DNA of 64,000 nucleotides from Streptomyces canus (lineage in GTDB: Bacteria > Actinomycetota > Actinomycetes > Streptomycetales > Streptomycetaceae). Under the pieces are notes generated by a model. That model saw only the letters and a list, made by a program, of their open reading frames with translations, was not told the origin of the DNA and searched no databases. The number at the start of each line of letters is the position of its first letter. Position 1 is the first letter of the stretch. A program made the translations under genes and the position numbers. Below, piece by piece: positions 50,181 to 58,697 of the stretch. The stretch spans positions 1,922,001-1,986,000 of the forward strand of contig NZ_CP107989.1 in assembly GCF_041435015.1 (NCBI RefSeq). The letters are read 5' to 3'.

Positions 50181-50239
50181 GTTCCTCCCTCTCCGTGAGC
50201 CAGGAGACACGGGAAACATCGGATGAAAGCCAGAGTGGA

Positions 50240-50261
50240 TTCACATCTGTGAACTGAGTTC
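50240..50261. promoter_or_regulatory. Palindromic operator candidates upstream of the polysaccharide operon
   Basis: TTCACATCTGTGAA (50240-50253) is a perfect 6-2-6 palindrome, overlapping GAACTGAGTTC (50251-50261), also palindromic. They lie ~60-80 bases upstream of the GH105-type start in the divergent region with the aldo/keto reductase gene and could bind a GntR- or LacI-type regulator. Confidence 0.5.
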
Positions 50262-50478
50262 AGGATTCCGCCCGTTGGCGCGATCCAGAGTCGCGGTAGG
50301 ACCGTCGGCGGTCAATGGTCTGTACCGAAGAGGTCGGATGCATTTCCGGCCAATTTCAGCCACCGCCCACTGACTGGCGGGTCTGTTCGGACGGATTCCG
50401 CGGTCAGGAATGCATCACGGCTCGTGATCGTTGACGATAGGAGTGCCATCTGACGACAACCGTAAGGATCAAGAGCTC

Positions 50479-51315
50479 GTGAGCAGCAAGGTCCCCCCGA
50501 TCATCCTCAACAACGGTGTCGAGATGCCCAAGCTGGGTTTCGGCGTCTGGCAGGTGCCGGACGACGAGGCCGAGCGCGCGGTCGCCACGGCGCTCGAGGC
50601 CGGGTACCGCAGCATCGACACAGCGGCGATCTACGGCAATGAAGTGGGCACCGGAAAGGCGATCGCCTCCTCCGGAGTGGCCCGCGAGGACATCTTCGTC
50701 ACCACCAAGCTCTGGAACAGCGACCAGGGCTACGACTCGACCCTGCGCGCTTTCGACACCTCGCTGGAGAAGCTCGGCCTGGACTACGTGGACCTGTACC
50801 TCATCCACTGGCCCACACCCTCCCGTGACCTGTACGTCGACAGCTACAAGGCGTTCGAGAAGCTGCATGCCGACGGCCGGATCCGAGCCATCGGCGTCTC
50901 CAACTTCGAACCCGACCACCTGGAGCGGCTGATCGCCGAGACGTCCGTCGTCCCGGCCGTCGACCAGATCGAGCTGCACCCGCACCTTCAGCAGCACGCG
51001 GCCCGTGAGTACCACGCGGAGCAGGGCATCGCCACCGAGGCCTGGTCGCCGCTCGGCTCCGGCAAGGGTCTCCTGGAGGTCCCGGCCATCGTGGCCATCG
51101 CCCGCAAGCACGGCCGCACTCCGGCCCAGGTCGTGCTGCGCTGGCACCTCCAGCTCGGCAATGTCGTGATCCCGAAGTCCGTGACCCCGTCCCGGATCAA
51201 GGAGAACATCGAGGTGTTCGACTTCAGCCTGGACGCCGAGGACCTGGCGGCGATCAGCGCGCTCAACGAGGACCGGCGTCTCGGCCCGGACCCGTCGACG
51301 TTCAACGCCGCCTGA
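50479..51315 (+). CDS. Aldo/keto reductase
   Basis: 278 residues, TIM-barrel AKR of the 2,5-diketo-gluconate reductase type: LNNGVEMPKLGFGVWQV, GYRSIDTAAIYGNEVGTGKA (catalytic Asp and Tyr), VTTKLWNS (Lys), YLIHWPTP (His), and the NADPH-binding IPKSVTPSRIKENIEVFDF. All four catalytic residues present. Reduces carbonyl compounds in the cytoplasm. GTG start at 50479 gives the usual VSSKVPPI N-terminus after AAGGATC; an upstream TTG is less likely. Divergent from the polysaccharide operon; a metabolic link is possible but not shown. Confidence 0.93.
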   Translation: MSSKVPPIILNNGVEMPKLGFGVWQVPDDEAERAVATALEAGYRSIDTAAIYGNEVGTGKAIASSGVAREDIFVTTKLWNSDQGYDSTLRAFDTSLEKLGLDYVDLYLIHWPTPSRDLYVDSYKAFEKLHADGRIRAIGVSNFEPDHLERLIAETSVVPAVDQIELHPHLQQHAAREYHAEQGIATEAWSPLGSGKGLLEVPAIVAIARKHGRTPAQVVLRWHLQLGNVVIPKSVTPSRIKENIEVFDFSLDAEDLAAISALNEDRRLGPDPSTFNAA

Positions 51316-51408
51316 CGACACACCGGTTCGGCCGACGGTGCGGTCCCCGTCGTAGGGACCCCACCGCCGGCCGTCGTGTGTCCGGCGTCAGCGGGTACGC
51401 TCCGCGCG

Positions 51409-52113
51409 TCAGACGGGCTGCCCGATCGGCCGTACGACGACGGTGTTGATGTCGACGCCCTCCGGCTGCCGTACGGCCCACACCACCGAGTCGGCGATCT
51501 GGTCCGCGGTGAGCAGGTGCCCGGGCGGGAGACTGCCGTAGCTGTCCCAGAACGGCGTCTCCACACGGCCGGGGGCCACCAGGGTGACACCGACACCGAA
51601 CTCGGTGACCTCACGGCGGGCGTTCTCGGCGAGCCCGGTCACCGCCCACTTCGTCGCCCCGTAGATGTTGCCGGGGCCGTGGACGAACCCGGCGACGCTG
51701 CCGATCAGCACGATCCGGCCGCGGGTCTCCTTGAGCGCGTCGATCGAGGCGCGGATGAGGAGGGCGGGGCCGAGCACGTTGGTCAGCACCATCTCGGTCC
51801 AGCCGGCGGGGTCACCCCCGGCGACGGTGTCATGGGTGGCGAAACCCGCGTTGGCGACGACCGTGTCCAGTCGGCCGAACTCCTTGAGCGTGCCGTCCAC
51901 CGCGGCCCTGATGTCGCCGTATTCGGCGGCGTTGCCGACGAACGTCAACAGGCCGTCCGGATTGCCGAGTTCCTCGGCGAAGGCACGCAGGCGCAGCTCG
52001 CCGCGCCCGGTGACGGCCACCCGGTGCCCGGCGTCGAGCAGTTGCCGTGCGACCGCGGCGCCGATACCGCTGCCGCCGCCGGTGATGAGCGCGACCGGTG
52101 AATCGTCGGACAT
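51409..52113 (-). CDS. Short-chain dehydrogenase/reductase
   Basis: A 234-residue classical SDR: ALITGGGSGIGAAVARQLLD (GxxxGxG), VVANAGFATHD (NAG), IVLIGSVAGF (Ser) and YGATKWAVTGL (YxxxK). The cofactor loop TGRGE with Arg suggests NADP. Cytoplasmic oxidoreductase of unknown substrate. It converges on the aldo/keto reductase and is preceded by the WD40 remnant with no operon overlap. Confidence 0.92.
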   Translation of the reverse strand: MSDDSPVALITGGGSGIGAAVARQLLDAGHRVAVTGRGELRLRAFAEELGNPDGLLTFVGNAAEYGDIRAAVDGTLKEFGRLDTVVANAGFATHDTVAGGDPAGWTEMVLTNVLGPALLIRASIDALKETRGRIVLIGSVAGFVHGPGNIYGATKWAVTGLAENARREVTEFGVGVTLVAPGRVETPFWDSYGSLPPGHLLTADQIADSVVWAVRQPEGVDINTVVVRPIGQPV

Positions 52114-52182
52114 GGCTTCCCCCTGTGTTCCCCTGCGAACTCGTGGACGGCGGGGAGTACATCAGTTGAAGCGTTCTCGAAG

Positions 52183-53288
52183 TCAAGTACCGCAGGTTCG
52201 GCGGTAGTCGGCCGACGGGAAGTAGCGCCGCCACTCCCTCTCGGTGAGACCGGTCGACACCCGGTCGCACACCCTCCGCGCGGCCCGCTCCGGGCCGAGG
52301 GGAGGGCCCGGTCACTCAGATGAGGTGTGGCGATGTGCAACTCGCCGCCGTCCCTTGTGAATCCGAGGGCGAGCACCGAGGAGTCCCCCACGGGCAGGGA
52401 CGCTGCGGGCAGAGCGGGCGTGGCCGTCTCCCAGACGTTCACCACTCCGTCGGGGTCGCTCGCGGCCACCAGGACGCCGTCGGCGGAGAAGCCGAGCGCC
52501 GGATCATGGCGGTTGGAGCCGCCGCTCCTCAGGACGGCCAGCCTGCGCCAGCTGTGCGCGTCCCACAGGGTGAGGCGGCCCCGGACGTCGGCGGCGGCGA
52601 GGTACCGGCCGTCGGGACTGAAGGCGCCCTCGGTGAGATAGTCCTCGCCCTCCACTCCCCTGATCCCCTTGAGCCGCTTGCCCGTCGAGACGCTGACGAG
52701 CATGCCCTCCGAGGTCAGCGCGGTGCGGCCGGTCGGGTCCGCGGTGACGGTGTCCCGCCGGCCGACCGCCGGGGCCCTCCTCGCCCGCACCGGCCGGCCC
52801 CGGCTGTCGAACGCGGCGGTCCGAGCCGCCCGGTCCCGCCAGGCGCTGCCGGTCAGTCCCTGGAGCGAGGGGGTGTGCACCGAACTGGTCCGGCCCTGTT
52901 CCCGGTAGCGCAGGACGCCCGCGTCGAGGTCAAGACGCAGGTCGCCCACCGCCGACGAGTCGACGGCAAAGGTGAGCAGCGGCTCGCGCGCGCTGTCGTC
53001 CGCGGGGTCGGGCAGGCCCGGGCGCCACAGGGCGAGGGCACCCAGGGTCCAGGTCAGGGCGTAGTCACCGGCGAACTCCACGCGGTATCCGCCACCGGCC
53101 AGGGGCAGCCGGGGCCGTTCCCGTCCGGCGCGGAAGTCCCAGGTGACGACACCTCCGGTGGTGACGCTCGCCACGGCCCGGCTGTCGGCGGTGAAGGTGA
53201 GCTCGTCGCCCCGGCACACGACCCGTGCGGTCGCGGCGGGCACCGTGGTGGCGACGGGGCGCGGCTCGCCGGCACGTCGGGGGAGCAC
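52183..53288 (-). pseudogene. WD40 repeat protein, 5'-truncated and frameshifted
   Basis: About 330 residues of the C-terminal propeller of a large actinobacterial WD40 protein: DYLTEGAFSPDGRYLAAADV, RGRLTLWDAHSW, PALGFSADGVLVAASDPDG, VVNVWE, LALGFTRDGGELHIATPH. In-frame stops lie directly upstream of 53288, so there is no N-terminal half. Near 52310 the frame breaks: after HIATPHLSDRALP the homologous ending LGPERAARRVCDRV, EREWRRYFPSADYRRTC reads in another frame and stops at 52183, consistent with loss of one C in a C-run. It starts 15 bases after the methyltransferase stop, suggesting a deletion joined it there. Confidence 0.7.
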
Positions 53289-53303
53289 TGATCACCGAGT
53301 ACC

Positions 53304-54191
53304 TCAACCGGTCCGCACCGCGGTGTGCACCGTGTGCACCGCCAGCACGAACACATCCGCCCGCCGATGCACACTCGCCGCGTCCTCAGGATCGAGCAGC
53401 CGGTCGAGCGTGTCACGGTCGTCCGCATCCAGCCGCTCGGCAAAACCTTCCCGCAGCCGCCCCAGCGACGCGGCGATGTACGCACGGGCCCGATCGGTCG
53501 TCGGCGCCGGAAGATCCAGCATGAAGCTGCGCGTACCGGTGTGCCGCAGCCCGGCGGAGGCCATCAGCGCGGGCCAGTCCTCGACCTCGGCGACGGAGTC
53601 GGTCAACTCCGTCCGCATCTGCGCGAACCGCTCCTCCTCCAGCGCGTCGAGCCGCGCCTGGAGCCCCGGCCGCCCGATCCCGATGTCCCGGGGCAGGAAG
53701 CGTGCGGGCAGCCCGCCCTCCATCAGCGCCAGCGTGCCGCCCCGCGCCAGGCGTGCGGCGAACGCGGCGATCCCGGCGCGTTGGTCCCCGAGGTGGTGCA
53801 GGCTCCGACTGGCCCAGATGAGGTCGGCGGGGTAATCCAAGTCGTCGAGGATCGCGGGCAGTTCACCGGCGAGGGTCCCGAAGCGGTCGGCGACACCGAG
53901 CCGCGCGGCTCGGGCCCCGGCCCGCTCAAGCAGCGGTTCGGCCCCGTCGACGGCGACCACTCGGGCCCCCGGAAACGCCTCGGCGAGCAGACAGGACAGC
54001 ACCCCTGGCCCACTGCCCGCGTCCACGATCAGCCCCGGCTCGGTCTGCTTGTGCCCGAGCCAGGCCAGCGCCCGCTCGTACAGCGGCGTGAACAGTTCCG
54101 CCTGGGTTTCCAGGTGCGCGGCCATCCTGGACCAGTCGATGTCGGTGTGGTCGTGGCGATGGTGACCGTGGGTCTCGTGATCGTGCGCCAT
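53304..54191 (-). CDS. Class I SAM-dependent methyltransferase
   Basis: 295 residues: LIVDAGSGPGVLSCLLAEAF (motif I), VVAVDGAEPLLERA (acidic end of beta 2), GELPAILDDLDYPADLIWAS (motif after beta 3/4) and HHLGDQRAGIAAFAARLARG (post-I to beta 5). The N-terminus is strikingly His/Asp-rich (MAHDHETHGHHRHDHTDID), possibly metal-binding. Start ATG 54191 follows GAGGAGAGG. The substrate is unknown. It is divergent from the PhyH-type dioxygenase gene. Confidence 0.9.
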   Translation of the reverse strand: MAHDHETHGHHRHDHTDIDWSRMAAHLETQAELFTPLYERALAWLGHKQTEPGLIVDAGSGPGVLSCLLAEAFPGARVVAVDGAEPLLERAGARAARLGVADRFGTLAGELPAILDDLDYPADLIWASRSLHHLGDQRAGIAAFAARLARGGTLALMEGGLPARFLPRDIGIGRPGLQARLDALEEERFAQMRTELTDSVAEVEDWPALMASAGLRHTGTRSFMLDLPAPTTDRARAYIAASLGRLREGFAERLDADDRDTLDRLLDPEDAASVHRRADVFVLAVHTVHTAVRTG

Positions 54192-54339
54192 GCTGCCAGC
54201 CTCTCCTCGGGATGCGGCCAGCGTGCTCCGACGCACCGCGAAGACGCCAGCGATGTTGCCACGACAGCAAAAAACACGGCAAAGCGGACGCGAAGAAACG
54301 GGGATGCGTCCACCCCGGCCGATCCCCCACGATGACTCC

Positions 54340-55116
54340 ATGGACGATGAACTGGTGGAGCGTTTCCTCGAAGACGGATTCGTGAGGATCGAGGGCGCCT
54401 TCCCGCCACGCGTCGCCCAGCACTGCGCGTCGCTGCTGTGGCGGGAGACGGGCTACGACCCCGAGGACCCGGCCTCCTGGAAGGATCCGGTGGTCTGGGT
54501 GCCCGGAATGGCACAGGGCCCGTTCGCGGCGGCCGCCAACTCTCCGGTGCTGCACGAGGCGTTCGACCTGCTGGTGGGCGAGAACCGCTGGCAGCCCCGC
54601 TACTCACTGGGCACGTTCCCTTTGCGGTTTCCGCACGCGGAGGAACCGGACGACGCGGGCTGGCACATCGAGGGCAGCTACCTCCCCGAGGACGCGCCCG
54701 CCGGCATGTACCACACCAACCTGCGCTCCAGGGACCGCGCCCTGCTGATGCTGTTCCTGTTCAGCGAGGTCACCGAGACCGACGCCCCGACCCGTATCAG
54801 AATCGGCTCCCATCTCGACGTACCGCCGGTCCTGGAGCCGTACGGCGAACAGGGCGCCTCCTTCCTGGAGTTGGGCCCGAAGGTGGACAAGGCCTCGGCA
54901 CACCGCCCGCTCGCCCACGCCACCGGCAGCCCCGGGGACGTCTACCTCTGCCACCCCTTCCTGGTCCACGCGGCCCAGCCCCACCACGGCACCAGCCCGC
55001 GTTTCATGGCCCAGCCGCCCCTGCTCCCGGCGGTGCCGTACGAGTTGAGCAGAACCGACGGCGACTATTCAGCGGTGGAGTTCGCAATCCGTCGGGGCCT
55101 GGCCCAAGAGAACTGA
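54340..55116 (+). CDS. Phytanoyl-CoA dioxygenase (PhyH) family protein
   Basis: 258 residues. N-terminal MDDELVERFLEDGFVRIEGA is the family opening. The Fe(II) site is in GWHIEGSYL (His-x-Glu, where most members have His-x-Asp), and the distal His is in YLCHPFLVHAAQPH. A later Arg (TSPRFMAQPP) would bind 2-oxoglutarate. The family hydroxylates varied small molecules. An upstream in-frame ATG at 54304 would add 12 residues; neither start has a strong ribosome binding site. Substrate unknown. Confidence 0.85.
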   Translation: MDDELVERFLEDGFVRIEGAFPPRVAQHCASLLWRETGYDPEDPASWKDPVVWVPGMAQGPFAAAANSPVLHEAFDLLVGENRWQPRYSLGTFPLRFPHAEEPDDAGWHIEGSYLPEDAPAGMYHTNLRSRDRALLMLFLFSEVTETDAPTRIRIGSHLDVPPVLEPYGEQGASFLELGPKVDKASAHRPLAHATGSPGDVYLCHPFLVHAAQPHHGTSPRFMAQPPLLPAVPYELSRTDGDYSAVEFAIRRGLAQEN

Positions 55117-55137
55117 CCAGACCCCGGGCGGCGTGAT

Positions 55138-55191
55138 TCTTTCAGGGGCGCGGGGAACCGCGCGACCAGCCGCAACGGACCCGCAGCCGAC
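55138..55191. repeat. Streptomyces-type intergenic repeat, copy 1
   Basis: A 54-bp element starting TCTTTCAGGGGCGCGGGGAA and ending CCGCAGCCGAC, in the gap between the convergent PhyH-type and GH6 genes. An inverted copy with few changes lies at 61650-61703. I recall this sequence as common between streptomycete genes. Confidence 0.75.
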
Positions 55192-55214
55192 ATCGCACAG
55201 CACCCCGCATTTCC

Positions 55215-56930
55215 TCAGAGCGCCGGATACGCGTTCTGCATCAACTGCTGGAACTGCGCCGAGAACCAGTGCCCCGACAGCGGAGCGTTCGGCAGCGCAC
55301 CGGACATGTTGTTGTTGTTCCGCGGGTTGCCGGTGTACGTCGGGTCGCACATCCGGTCGAAGCCCTTGCCCTCGTCGTTGGCGATCGCCGAGCTGGACCC
55401 GTCCGACTCACCCGGAGGCTTGATCCACACGTAGGCGTCGATCCCGGCGGCCGGGCTGGCCTTCGGGCGCTCACCGAGACCGGCACCCGACTGGTTGCAC
55501 CAGTTGCCGACATGGATACGCCGGTCGAGCTTGCCGCCGTTGACGTAGGTGTCCACGTCCGTCATGGCACCGGGGCCGGTGGGCCGGGCGGAGCCGCCCC
55601 AGCCGTTGCGGCTGGTGTCGATCAGCATGCCGACGCCCGCGGGGAAGCCCTGGTTCACGGCCTCCTGCCGGAACGCCTGGGCGTAGGAGAGCTCGTCGAC
55701 GTACCGGTTCCAGTCCACCCACTTGGACTCGCGCACGGACTTGCCGTTCACGGAGTCGTTGATGGTGAAGTTCTGCTCCTTCAGCGCGCTGTAGTTGGCG
55801 GTGTTGGTGATGAAACCCTGCACGTCGTTGACCGTGGCGCCCTCGGCGGTGGCCGCCTGCTTGATCGTCTGGACGGTCGCGGAGAAGTTGTCGTCCCAGC
55901 CGAGCCAGCCGTGATGCCCGGCGTCCACGTAGTTGTAGACGTTGGGGGCGTCACCGAGCTTGTTGAGCGCGTAGCCGACGCCCTTGACGTAGTTGCCGTT
56001 GGCCTTCATCGTGTCGCAGTTCGCGGTGGCCGTGGCTCGCGGCGTGACGTTGGTGACGAGGTTCGGCAGCGAGTCGAGCTCGACCGTGTTGACGATCCGC
56101 AGCGAGGCGTACTTGGGGTCGGCGAGGATCGCCGCGATCGGGTCGATGTACTGCGTCTTGTACTTGTCGATCTCCGTCGGGCCCAGTTCGCCGTTGGAGG
56201 CGAGGGCCGAGCAGTCGCGTCCGGGCAGGTCGTAGATGACCAGCTGGACGACGAGCTCTCCCGAGCCCTTCTGCTTCAGCGCCTCGTCGAGATGGGCGCG
56301 CAGGCCCATCTTGCCGCCGGTGCCGTTGATCGCGGCGATCCGGTCCAGCCACACGCCGGTGGGCTGGTTGGCGACGCGGCTGCCACCCGGCTCGGCGGCG
56401 GCGTTGGCGGACCACTCGGGGTTCACGTACACCTTGGAGCCGGCGTACGGGTTGTCGACCCGGGTGCCGGGGGTGCCGGGGTCGGTCGGGCCCGGGTCGG
56501 TGGGGCCGCCGCCGTCGACGTTGCAGGTCACACCGTCGAGGGTGAAGGTGGCCGGGACGGCGTTGGTGCCGCTGTAGCTGCCCTGGAAGCCGAAGCTGAC
56601 CGAACCGCCGGTGGCGAGCGTGCCGTTGTAGGACTCGTTCGCCGCGGTGACGGCCGTCCCGCTCTGGCTGATCTTGGCGTTCCAGCCGCTGGTGACCTTC
56701 TGGTTTCCGGCGTACGCCCACTTCAGCGACCAACTCGACTTGGCCGTGGTGTTGTTGGTGACGGTGACGGCGGCGGTGAAGCCGGTGTCCCACTGGTTCT
56801 GCACCTTGTAGTCCACGGTGCAGGGGACGGCCGCGATGCCTGCGTCCCCGGGGGCCACGGCTAGCGCGGTCCCGGAGGCCCCGGCGACGAGCGCCAGGGC
56901 AGCGAGGAGCGCTGTTCTCGTACGACTCAT
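55215..56930 (-). CDS. Secreted GH6 cellulase/cellobiohydrolase with N-terminal CBM2
   Basis: 571 residues. Signal peptide (TALLAALALVAGASGTALA). CBM2 at ~35-137: CTVDYKVQNQWDTGFTAAVT, AKSSWSLKWAYAG, GWNAKISQSG, NESYNGTLATGGSVSFGFQG. A PTDPG linker follows, then the GH6 barrel (~160-571): VVQLVIYDLPGRDCSALASN, RIVNTVELDSLPNLVTN (acidic substrate loop), YVDAGHHGWLGWDDN, GVGMLIDTSRNGWGG, YVWIKPPGESDG. It degrades cellulose to cellobiose outside the cell. It is 48 bases downstream of the GH5 gene on the same strand and has no CebR box of its own, so it is probably co-transcribed with GH5. Confidence 0.93.
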   Translation of the reverse strand: MSRTRTALLAALALVAGASGTALAVAPGDAGIAAVPCTVDYKVQNQWDTGFTAAVTVTNNTTAKSSWSLKWAYAGNQKVTSGWNAKISQSGTAVTAANESYNGTLATGGSVSFGFQGSYSGTNAVPATFTLDGVTCNVDGGGPTDPGPTDPGTPGTRVDNPYAGSKVYVNPEWSANAAAEPGGSRVANQPTGVWLDRIAAINGTGGKMGLRAHLDEALKQKGSGELVVQLVIYDLPGRDCSALASNGELGPTEIDKYKTQYIDPIAAILADPKYASLRIVNTVELDSLPNLVTNVTPRATATANCDTMKANGNYVKGVGYALNKLGDAPNVYNYVDAGHHGWLGWDDNFSATVQTIKQAATAEGATVNDVQGFITNTANYSALKEQNFTINDSVNGKSVRESKWVDWNRYVDELSYAQAFRQEAVNQGFPAGVGMLIDTSRNGWGGSARPTGPGAMTDVDTYVNGGKLDRRIHVGNWCNQSGAGLGERPKASPAAGIDAYVWIKPPGESDGSSSAIANDEGKGFDRMCDPTYTGNPRNNNNMSGALPNAPLSGHWFSAQFQQLMQNAYPAL

Positions 56931-56978
56931 GAGTGCGGGTTTCCTTCTCGTTCGCGGATGGTGTCCGTTGGGCGGGTG

Positions 56979-58445
56979 CTATCCGTTCAGGGCGCGCAGA
57001 TGGTCACGCAGCCCGGTGCCGAACGCTGTGGGTGTGCCGTCGTAGCTGCTGATCAGGGACGGACCGGAGGAGCAGTCCCAGGTGTTCCAGGTCCAGCCGA
57101 GATACGACAGACCGCGGTCGTCGAACCACTTCATGACCTGGTCGATGAAGCCGTGCGCGCAGGTGTTCTCGCCGATCTCCCCTGCCACGAGGGGGACTTG
57201 GGCGGCCACCGGAGCGAGCGTGGAGTTCCAGCAGCTCTCGTTGGCGCAGGTGTTGAAGTTGTACACGTGCCAGGCGGCGGCGAGATTGCCCGCCGGGTCG
57301 GCCGGTTTGTACGTCAGCCACTGGCTGAGGTCGTTGGAGTAGGCGATCCCCCCGGCCAGGATCAGGTTGGTCGCGCCGGTGCCCCGGACGCTGTCGACGA
57401 GATCCTGCATACCGGCGACCTCGTACCCGATGCCCGGGCAGCTGCCGCCGTCCCGCCAGCACTGCCACGCCTGGGTGGTCGTGGAGGTGGCGCGGTCCGG
57501 GTAGGGCTCGTTGAACAGGTCGAAGACGACGGTGCGGTCGTTCTTGAAGGTGTTGGCCACCGAGGCCCAGAAGGAGGGCGTGTACCGCATGTCGGGCATC
57601 GGTTTCTGGCAGCTTGCGTGCACGTCGGAGCAGCCGGCGGAGTTGCCGGTGTACTGCCCGTAGGTCCAGTGCAGTTCGACCACGGGTGTCATGCCGTGCG
57701 CCTTGACCTTGGCGACCAGGTCCTTGACGGCGTTGATGTAGTTCGTCCCGGCGTAGGCCGGGTCGATGGTGGACAGGCCCAGCCAGCACTCCTCGTTGAG
57801 AGGGATGCGGACCGTGTTCGCCTTCCAGTCGGCGATCGCCTTCACGGAGGCGTCGTCGACCGGGCCGTCGAAGATGCCGCGGCCCTGGACGCACATGAAC
57901 TCGCCGCCGGACCGGTTCACTCCGAGCAGACGGCGGGTCGCGCCGCCGGCGTCCACGAGCTTGTTGCCCGACACGTGGAGGACGGGGGGCCCGTCTTCCG
58001 CGGGACCCGTCGGCGCCGGCGTGGGCTCGACGGCTGTGTTGCAGCTGGTGCCGTTGAGCTTGAACGAGGTCGGAACGGCGTTGCTCCCCGACCAGGACGC
58101 GATGAATCCGGCGCTGACGCTCGCTCCGGTGGCCAGGGAGCCGTTGTAGCTCTCACTGGCCGCGGTGACCGTCGTACCGGACTGGGACCATTTCGCGTTC
58201 CAGCCCTGGGTGAGCTCCTGACCGCCGGCGAAGTCGAAGGCGAGGCTCCAACTACTCATGGCGGCCGTGTTGTTGGTGATTCTCACGGCACCCTGGAAGC
58301 CACTGTCCCACTGGCTGGTGACGGAGTACTCCACCGAGCAGGCAGGGGCGGCGCCGGACGCCGTGACCACCGGCACCGTCACGGACCCGAGGAGGGCGGC
58401 CGCGCCGGCAACGGCTGCAAGTACTGAACGCGGGGGGTGTCGCAT
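56979..58445 (-). CDS. Secreted GH5 endoglucanase with N-terminal CBM2
   Basis: 488 residues, signal peptide (SVLAAVAGAAALLGSVTVPV). CBM2 at ~33-135: CSVEYSVTSQWDSGFQGAV, MSSWSLAFDFAGGQ, ASESYNGSLATGASVSAGF. GH5 barrel (~150-488): RRLLGVNRSGGEFMC, ANTVRIPLNEECWLG, MTPVVELHWTYGQY, TVVFDLFNEPYPD (acid/base Glu), AAWHVYNFNTC, VPLVAGEIGENTC (nucleophile Glu) and LGWTWNTWDC. ATG at 58445 follows AAGGAGTCGCTC. An imperfect CebR box is at 58493-58506, so it should be derepressed by cello-oligosaccharides. Confidence 0.93.
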   Translation of the reverse strand: MRHPPRSVLAAVAGAAALLGSVTVPVVTASGAAPACSVEYSVTSQWDSGFQGAVRITNNTAAMSSWSLAFDFAGGQELTQGWNAKWSQSGTTVTAASESYNGSLATGASVSAGFIASWSGSNAVPTSFKLNGTSCNTAVEPTPAPTGPAEDGPPVLHVSGNKLVDAGGATRRLLGVNRSGGEFMCVQGRGIFDGPVDDASVKAIADWKANTVRIPLNEECWLGLSTIDPAYAGTNYINAVKDLVAKVKAHGMTPVVELHWTYGQYTGNSAGCSDVHASCQKPMPDMRYTPSFWASVANTFKNDRTVVFDLFNEPYPDRATSTTTQAWQCWRDGGSCPGIGYEVAGMQDLVDSVRGTGATNLILAGGIAYSNDLSQWLTYKPADPAGNLAAAWHVYNFNTCANESCWNSTLAPVAAQVPLVAGEIGENTCAHGFIDQVMKWFDDRGLSYLGWTWNTWDCSSGPSLISSYDGTPTAFGTGLRDHLRALNG

Positions 58446-58492
58446 GAGCGACTCCTTGCAGATCAGCGCGCCGTTACGGACGCGTCGACTGA

Positions 58493-58506
58493 TGGAATCG
58501 CTCCCA
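58493..58506. promoter_or_regulatory. CebR box (imperfect) of the GH5 gene
   Basis: TGGAATCGCTCCCA differs in two positions from the consensus TGGGAGCGCTCCCA that CebR binds in Streptomyces; 48 bases upstream of the GH5 start. Confidence 0.75.
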
Positions 58507-58636
58507 CTGGTGTCAAGGAAGGTAGCGCCAAGTGACGGCAAAGAACAGAGGGGTCACTTGACTTTCCCTCAGTCCCGTTCGTCGAATCTTTTCGACTCTT
58601 CAAGAGCCTTGACCCCTTGAATGGTCGTCTCCACTA

Positions 58637-58650
58637 TGGGAGCGCTCCCA
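58637..58650. promoter_or_regulatory. CebR box (perfect) of the GH48 gene
   Basis: TGGGAGCGCTCCCA, a perfect 14-bp palindrome equal to the CebR consensus, 47 bases upstream of the GH48 start. CebR releases the site when cellobiose or cellotriose binds (known for Streptomyces). Confidence 0.92.
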
Positions 58651-58697
58651 CTGGTTCAAGCCTTGACTTCTCCGAGCCGCACAAGGAGGAACCAGCA

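Noticed and set aside
55267..56864. Plus-strand open frame opposite the GH6 gene
   Set aside because: Val/Gly/Arg-rich antisense artefact; the GH6 and CBM2 motifs are on the minus strand.
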